Of a stretch of DNA of 18,491 nucleotides, positions 17,401 to 18,491 are shown one piece after another (the first letter of the stretch is position 1; each line of letters opens with the position of its first letter). The translations under genes and the position numbers were made by a program. The DNA is from Gammaproteobacteria bacterium. GTDB lineage: Bacteria; Pseudomonadota; Gammaproteobacteria; Pseudomonadales; Azotimanducaceae_A. A model generated the notes under the pieces. The model did not search any database, had not been told where the DNA came from, and was given only the letters and a program-made list of their open reading frames with translations. The stretch covers positions 1-18,491 of the forward strand of contig JAPOON010000415.1 of assembly GCA_026713405.1 (NCBI GenBank), written 5' to 3'.

Positions 17401-18491
17401 CTCGAACGTTATGCCCGCCCGGCAGTTGAAATGGCTGCGTCCGACAGCGGCCGTCCAGGCCATGTCGGCGAGCATCCCTGCATCGGCGACGTCATCGGCA
17501 GGTGTATCGGCGCGTTCGTCGAACCAGGACAGGTACTGTCCGGCGAGTTCGCGAAGGGCTCCATCCGACCGGCCTGAGAGCGGCAGGAATCGCTTCCCAC
17601 GCGGTACGAGCGGGTCGGCGACCGAGGCCAGTCCGGATATGGTTGTAGGGCGTGGCGGCCCGGCGTTCCAGTGCCCGGGACCCGGCGCATCATCGCCCTC
17701 GCGCTCGCCGTACCCCTCCAGCACGACATGGGCGTTGGTTCCGGACCAGCCGAAACCGCTTACACCGGCCCGCGGAGGGGCATCGGTGAGGCGTGGCCAG
17801 TCTGTTGCCGTCGCCGTCACCTCGAGCGGCAGCTGCTCCCAGTCGATCTCCGGGGACGGGTTCCGGAAATGGAGGTGCTTCGGGATGACGCCCCGTTTCA
17901 TGGCGAGCACGGTTTTGATCACCCCGGCGACCCCCGCCGCCGCCTCGAGATGGCCGATATTGGTCTTGACCGAGCCGATCAGCAGCGGCCGCCCCGGGTC
18001 GCGCCCGCAGGCGTCCGCGGTGCCGGTCGCCTGCGCTTCGATCGGGTCGCCGACCTCCGTGCCGGTGCCGTGCGCCTCGACGTAATCGACCTCGGCAGGC
18101 TCCAGCCCTGCCTGTCGCAGCGCGGCCTCGATGACCTTTTCCTGCGCCGGCCCGCTCGGCACGGTCAGTCCGGGGCTCGCGCCATCCTGGTTCAGCGCGG
18201 TGCCGCGGATCACGCCCCAGATACGATTGCCGTCGGCCTCCGCCTCGGCCAGGCGCTTGAGCACCACGACCCCGCAGCCCTCGCCGCGCACATAACCGTT
18301 CGCGGCCGCATCGAAGGTGGCGCAGCGCCCGTCCGGCGACAGCATGCCCGCATTGGCGCGCATTTCCAGCAGGCGGCCCGAGAGGATGGCGTGCACGCCG
18401 CCGGCCATCGCCAGGTCTGCCTCGCCGCGCTGCAGCCCGGTCACCGCCTGGTGGATGGCGACCAGCGAGGAGGAGCAGGCGGTATCGAGCG
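8821..18491 (-). CDS. Multidomain type I polyketide synthase, 5' end outside window, defective terminal KS-AT
   Basis: One open frame of 3222 visible residues (numbered from the codon at 18489) enters inside a ketosynthase at its active site, so the true start is beyond the window. Order: KS1 (C5, EAHGTGT, KTNIGH), AT1 (S483 in GHSLGE, H590), DH (H746 in HxxxGxxxxP, D920), C-methyltransferase (ExGxGxG at 1249-1255), structural psiKR, ER (HAGTGGVG from 1790), KR (TGGLGGIG from 1983; S2112, His 2125 where Tyr is usual), ACP (S2287 in GMDSL), KS2 (C2520), AT2 (Gly 3013 in place of Ser). The protein ends right after the post-AT linker, with no ACP or thioesterase. Module 1 would condense, C-methylate and fully reduce an acyl chain. 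GHSLGE and the methyltransferase suggest malonyl units. The product is unknown. The gene is GC-rich and probably acquired. It is the last PKS gene before aroK. Confidence 0.96.
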   Translation of the reverse strand, partial: LDTACSSSLVAIHQAVTGLQRGEADLAMAGGVHAILSGRLLEMRANAGMLSPDGRCATFDAAANGYVRGEGCGVVVLKRLAEAEADGNRIWGVIRGTALNQDGASPGLTVPSGPAQEKVIEAALRQAGLEPAEVDYVEAHGTGTEVGDPIEAQATGTADACGRDPGRPLLIGSVKTNIGHLEAAAGVAGVIKTVLAMKRGVIPKHLHFRNPSPEIDWEQLPLEVTATATDWPRLTDAPPRAGVSGFGWSGTNAHVVLEGYGEREGDDAPGPGHWNAGPPRPTTISGLASVADPLVPRGKRFLPLSGRSDGALRELAGQYLSWFDERADTPADDVADAGMLADMAWTAAVGRSHFNCRAGITFEDAESLCAGLRKLRETDEKAAPRAAKTVAFAYTGQASQWPGMGEALYASEPAFRAVLDRCDAVLAEDRGTSLLDVMFAREGAAGKLDDPQWKQPAIYALECALTALWESVGVRPDVVVGHSLGEIAAAYSAGVFGLEEGVHFAAARGGLIGALPGEGAMAAVFAPAARVAAVLDEHNAASPGIGLSIAADNGAHQVISGPAAEIGAILERLEADDIRVARLRRSPAYHSAMVEPALGELEAALAEIGVDAIVEIGPHAVLGPIATMAWPESAGAAPPAALASLQRPAKGEEVTAGSGGGFVEALAGAYEAGLALSFPGLFAGEERRRIALPSYPFQRERYWVEGTRRRSEAGHPLLGTRHESASGEIAFNTEISPSDPAWLNDHQVFGRRIAPGALYGAMATTAARIEGSEEEAVEDFQMHNALVFPEDDGDGSTDAGRRAQVLLDDAGDSASRRVRILSRGEGEDGWTLHAEGRIPNSAPGQPQAASRLNVEEMKSGLSPVDLAAYYRSKISVGIDLGPSFRTLETLWARPGEAVAEVALPAGLERAPLEVHPLVLDGCLQAFGAARNPDGGEEDVTYLPFAWERLWLAGRLPERLVCHVRMRETPAGEAAKTDSDLPEVRAADLGLYGPDGALVGELVGFTVKRATRAALLSAVEGIDELLYEVVWRDRTLAPGIVPADFLAGPFEVAADTELFTDYLANVNVQAEDRTSLLADLERLARAYALQTLDRLGWERVAGASVKSEELRQRLDVGDEHQRLFRRMLEMLAQAKVLEDSGDGFAVSIPSGATLPEGLTADPGALAAEMEARYAHGTTEISLFRRSANALTDVLQGRMDPLTLLFSSGEPTAADLYLKAPVARAANRMLADATAALLRTLPDGRRLRVLEVGAGTGSATAAILPELPEGRYDYTYTDISAGFFAEAESRFGGTEASIDYRVLDVETNPVEQGFDRHGYDLVIASNVLHATRYLDETLAHCLALLAPSGQLVALETLRGQGWLDLTFGQLDGWWRFADDYRPHHALATPAIWRQALVDAGFGEIAILGFDESDPNANPDRGVILARGPAKVMEAPGLWVLSADRGGVAAGLAAELAAYNQTVVVAGPEAGAGEPPAKGGTDVVEAFVETARRESWKSLLKDLPGDRPLTGIVHLAGLDGHGMEATTEEMAEDARHATASALALTQALADSDLSPSKGLWFMTRGAQILERERGGQLAGAMLWGFGKVAAREAPQLQPRMLDLDPADATIPPGLANELLHPDAETHIAYRFGRRQSARLVRAAAVTDRLTLPDEPGWELKPDAGGSLDAIGVVQVPERRLEPGEVRVAIEAFGLNFRDVLIAIGMVDDFMGGEFCGRVLEVGEGVSSITVGDRVVGMTFRNFGSETVTLEKMVVPAPPEFSVSELATIPTAFVSAALSFELSGLNAGDRVLIHAGTGGVGLAAIQLARAAGAEIFATASTRKQDYLRSLGVRHVFDSRTTAFGQEILDATDGAGVNMVLNSLTGEGFIESSLSCLADGGRFVEMGRVDILSKEEMAAARPDVSYAILMIDVLKEEEPERAGEILRDVMTRLAAGELTPLIHARWPVAEVGPAMKCMQGARHIGKIVFTSSPLAKGTLCDDRSYLVTGGLGGIGCAVASWLADRGAGAIVLNGRRPPDPEIEEAIAVLRGRGATVRVELSDVTDAPAVDAMLARIDADLPPLAGVIHSVGVLSDASIGNQSWENFKNVLWPKVLGAWHLHRATADHDLDLFVLFSSVAGVLGNPGQANHAAANAFLDQLAVHRRALGLPGQSIAWGAWSEIGEAEEQRERMTRQSASGGIEWITPQQGLRAFDRLVREDAATRVVLARDWGAFGESLESRPPLLEDLLSSGTEDGAEESPVEDLLTQLREVPAATRGEVLASFLQGEVKAVLRLPSTPAPNVGFFDLGMDSLMSVELRNRLNRAFADAYTASNTVVFDYPDIASLARHLAEELGEVEHVPAPKTSPEPDITPAAEPVTDGIAIVGMACRFPGAPNLPAFWDLLEAGTDAVTGKRPETALWDEFTEGLSSGYSAYGQGGYIEGIDRFDARFFRISPIEAYGMDPRHRMLLETSWQALEDAGIDPESLRGSRTGIYVGISASEYGDLMASCNAEISYLGTASSTAVGRVAFQLGLEGPTMPVELNCASSLVAVHHAVAGLHRGETDLALVGGVHAILSAGITREMAALGMLSQEGRCKAFDISADGFVRGEGCGMIALKRLSDAQAKGDRIWGVIRGSAINQGGASAGPTVPNGPAQERVIEAALAQADVSPLEVDYLEAHGAGSELGDSIEVQAAAAVYGKGRQASEPLLIGSVKTNIGHLEPAAGVASLIKAVLAMHRGKIPKNLHFRSPNTMLDWERLAVQVVTELTQWPVHDGRPPRSSVSAFGISGANAHVVVEGYPAREGARLLPGEMLAPRGTSQTVSVSLPTLTAGLPPAAGATDPRKTRILPLSAKSRRALRELAGRYLAWLEDLEPEIPSNGRTGDSVLSDMAWTASVGRTHFAHRAGVVFQDTGSLRKGLRGVAESDSDPDSDTAAGAEVTPKMAFVFSGESSGLLEMGKGLYKSEPVVRTILDHCDTVLREAAGGMSLVDAMFDRVGMEDGLDDETWRKPAVYALECALAELWHSIGIQPLVVAGLGLGELAAAWAAGVFSLEDGLRLAAARIAPPQGQQAQQFRTDLELVLSGLSVSAPLRTLVSGISGQVVESATVLDHGNWLHAGDDPAAVQRCVEALSDLEVQLLVEIGSRSTFSATEDSYGAEPAERTGIGTGSPRAVVSLGSQSGIAPSSEASDALARAAATLYEERLPVSFAGLFAGETRRRISLPGYPFQRKNFWFRPLERQAPASST
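11500..18491 (-). other. PKS module 1: KS-AT-DH-cMT-psiKR-ER-KR-ACP (highly reducing, C-methylating)
   Basis: Approximate spans: KS1 18491-17710, AT1 17330-16420, DH 16355-15430, cMT 15330-14200, psiKR 14180-13540, ER 13490-12575, KR 12560-11800, ACP 11750-11500. All enzyme motifs needed for beta-carbon methylation and complete reduction are visible, except that the KR Tyr position is His. AT1 keeps Ser and His, but only about 20 residues separate the YHS motif from EIGPH, where intact ATs have roughly 80-90, so about 60 residues of the C-terminal AT region seem absent. This domain order resembles fungal highly reducing and mycobacterial branched-lipid synthases, which work iteratively. Whether this one does is inference. 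Confidence 0.85.

Noticed and set aside
15991..17577. 528-codon plus-strand open frame inside the PKS
   Set aside because: Antisense to the KS1/AT1/DH region and rich in Arg, with no recognisable motifs. The minus frame carries the conserved PKS motifs.
1..18491. CRISPR arrays, rRNA genes, complete insertion sequences, riboswitches
   Set aside because: I looked for spaced repeats, rRNA signatures, transposase motifs with terminal repeats and known riboswitch cores, and saw none.

Overview
The window looks like a gammaproteobacterial chromosome segment. RpoD and DnaG have gammaproteobacterial features: RpoD runs to 606 residues with region 1.2 at about residue 98, and DnaG has its zinc ligands at C40, H43, C61 and C64. 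The gene order aroK-aroB-dgt, then dnaG, rpoD and a CAT-anticodon tRNA is a housekeeping backbone. The species cannot be named from the sequence. Every gene I accept reads on the minus strand, so transcription runs from high to low coordinates.

Layout from the right: 18491-8821 is the 3' part of one very large type I polyketide synthase (PKS) gene, whose 5' end lies outside the window. Its visible order is KS (entered at the active-site Cys)-AT-DH-cMT-psiKR-ER-KR-ACP, then a second KS and a defective AT, then the stop codon. Next come aroK (8627-8112), aroB (8082-6997) and dgt (6992-5802), which are tightly spaced, then dnaG (5617-3905). Between dnaG and rpoD lies an accessory insert: a cascade of tiny overlapping ORFs (3857-3557) and an FkbM-type methyltransferase gene (3525-2845) with its own terminator. 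rpoD (2488-668) follows with a likely extended -10 promoter, then a tRNA-Ile2/Met (639-566) and an intrinsic terminator. At the left edge (399-1) is the N-terminal part of a tyrosine integrase of the P4/DUF4102 type, which marks the start of an integrated element beside the tRNA.

Functional picture: a conserved core (shikimate pathway, dNTP hydrolysis, primase, primary sigma factor) is flanked by two accessory regions, an integrative element on the left and a PKS locus on the right. The first PKS module is a complete, fully reducing, C-methylating module, apart from a shortened AT and a His at the KR Tyr position. The terminal KS-AT unit is the most unusual part. The KS keeps Cys and both His but has an N-C-A-S-S active site. 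The AT lacks the catalytic Ser and the whole segment carrying the catalytic His. No ACP or thioesterase follows before aroK. Hand counts on a few 60-base lines give about 70% GC in module 1 and 55-60% in the terminal unit, against 52-55% in housekeeping genes, which suggests a composite gene.
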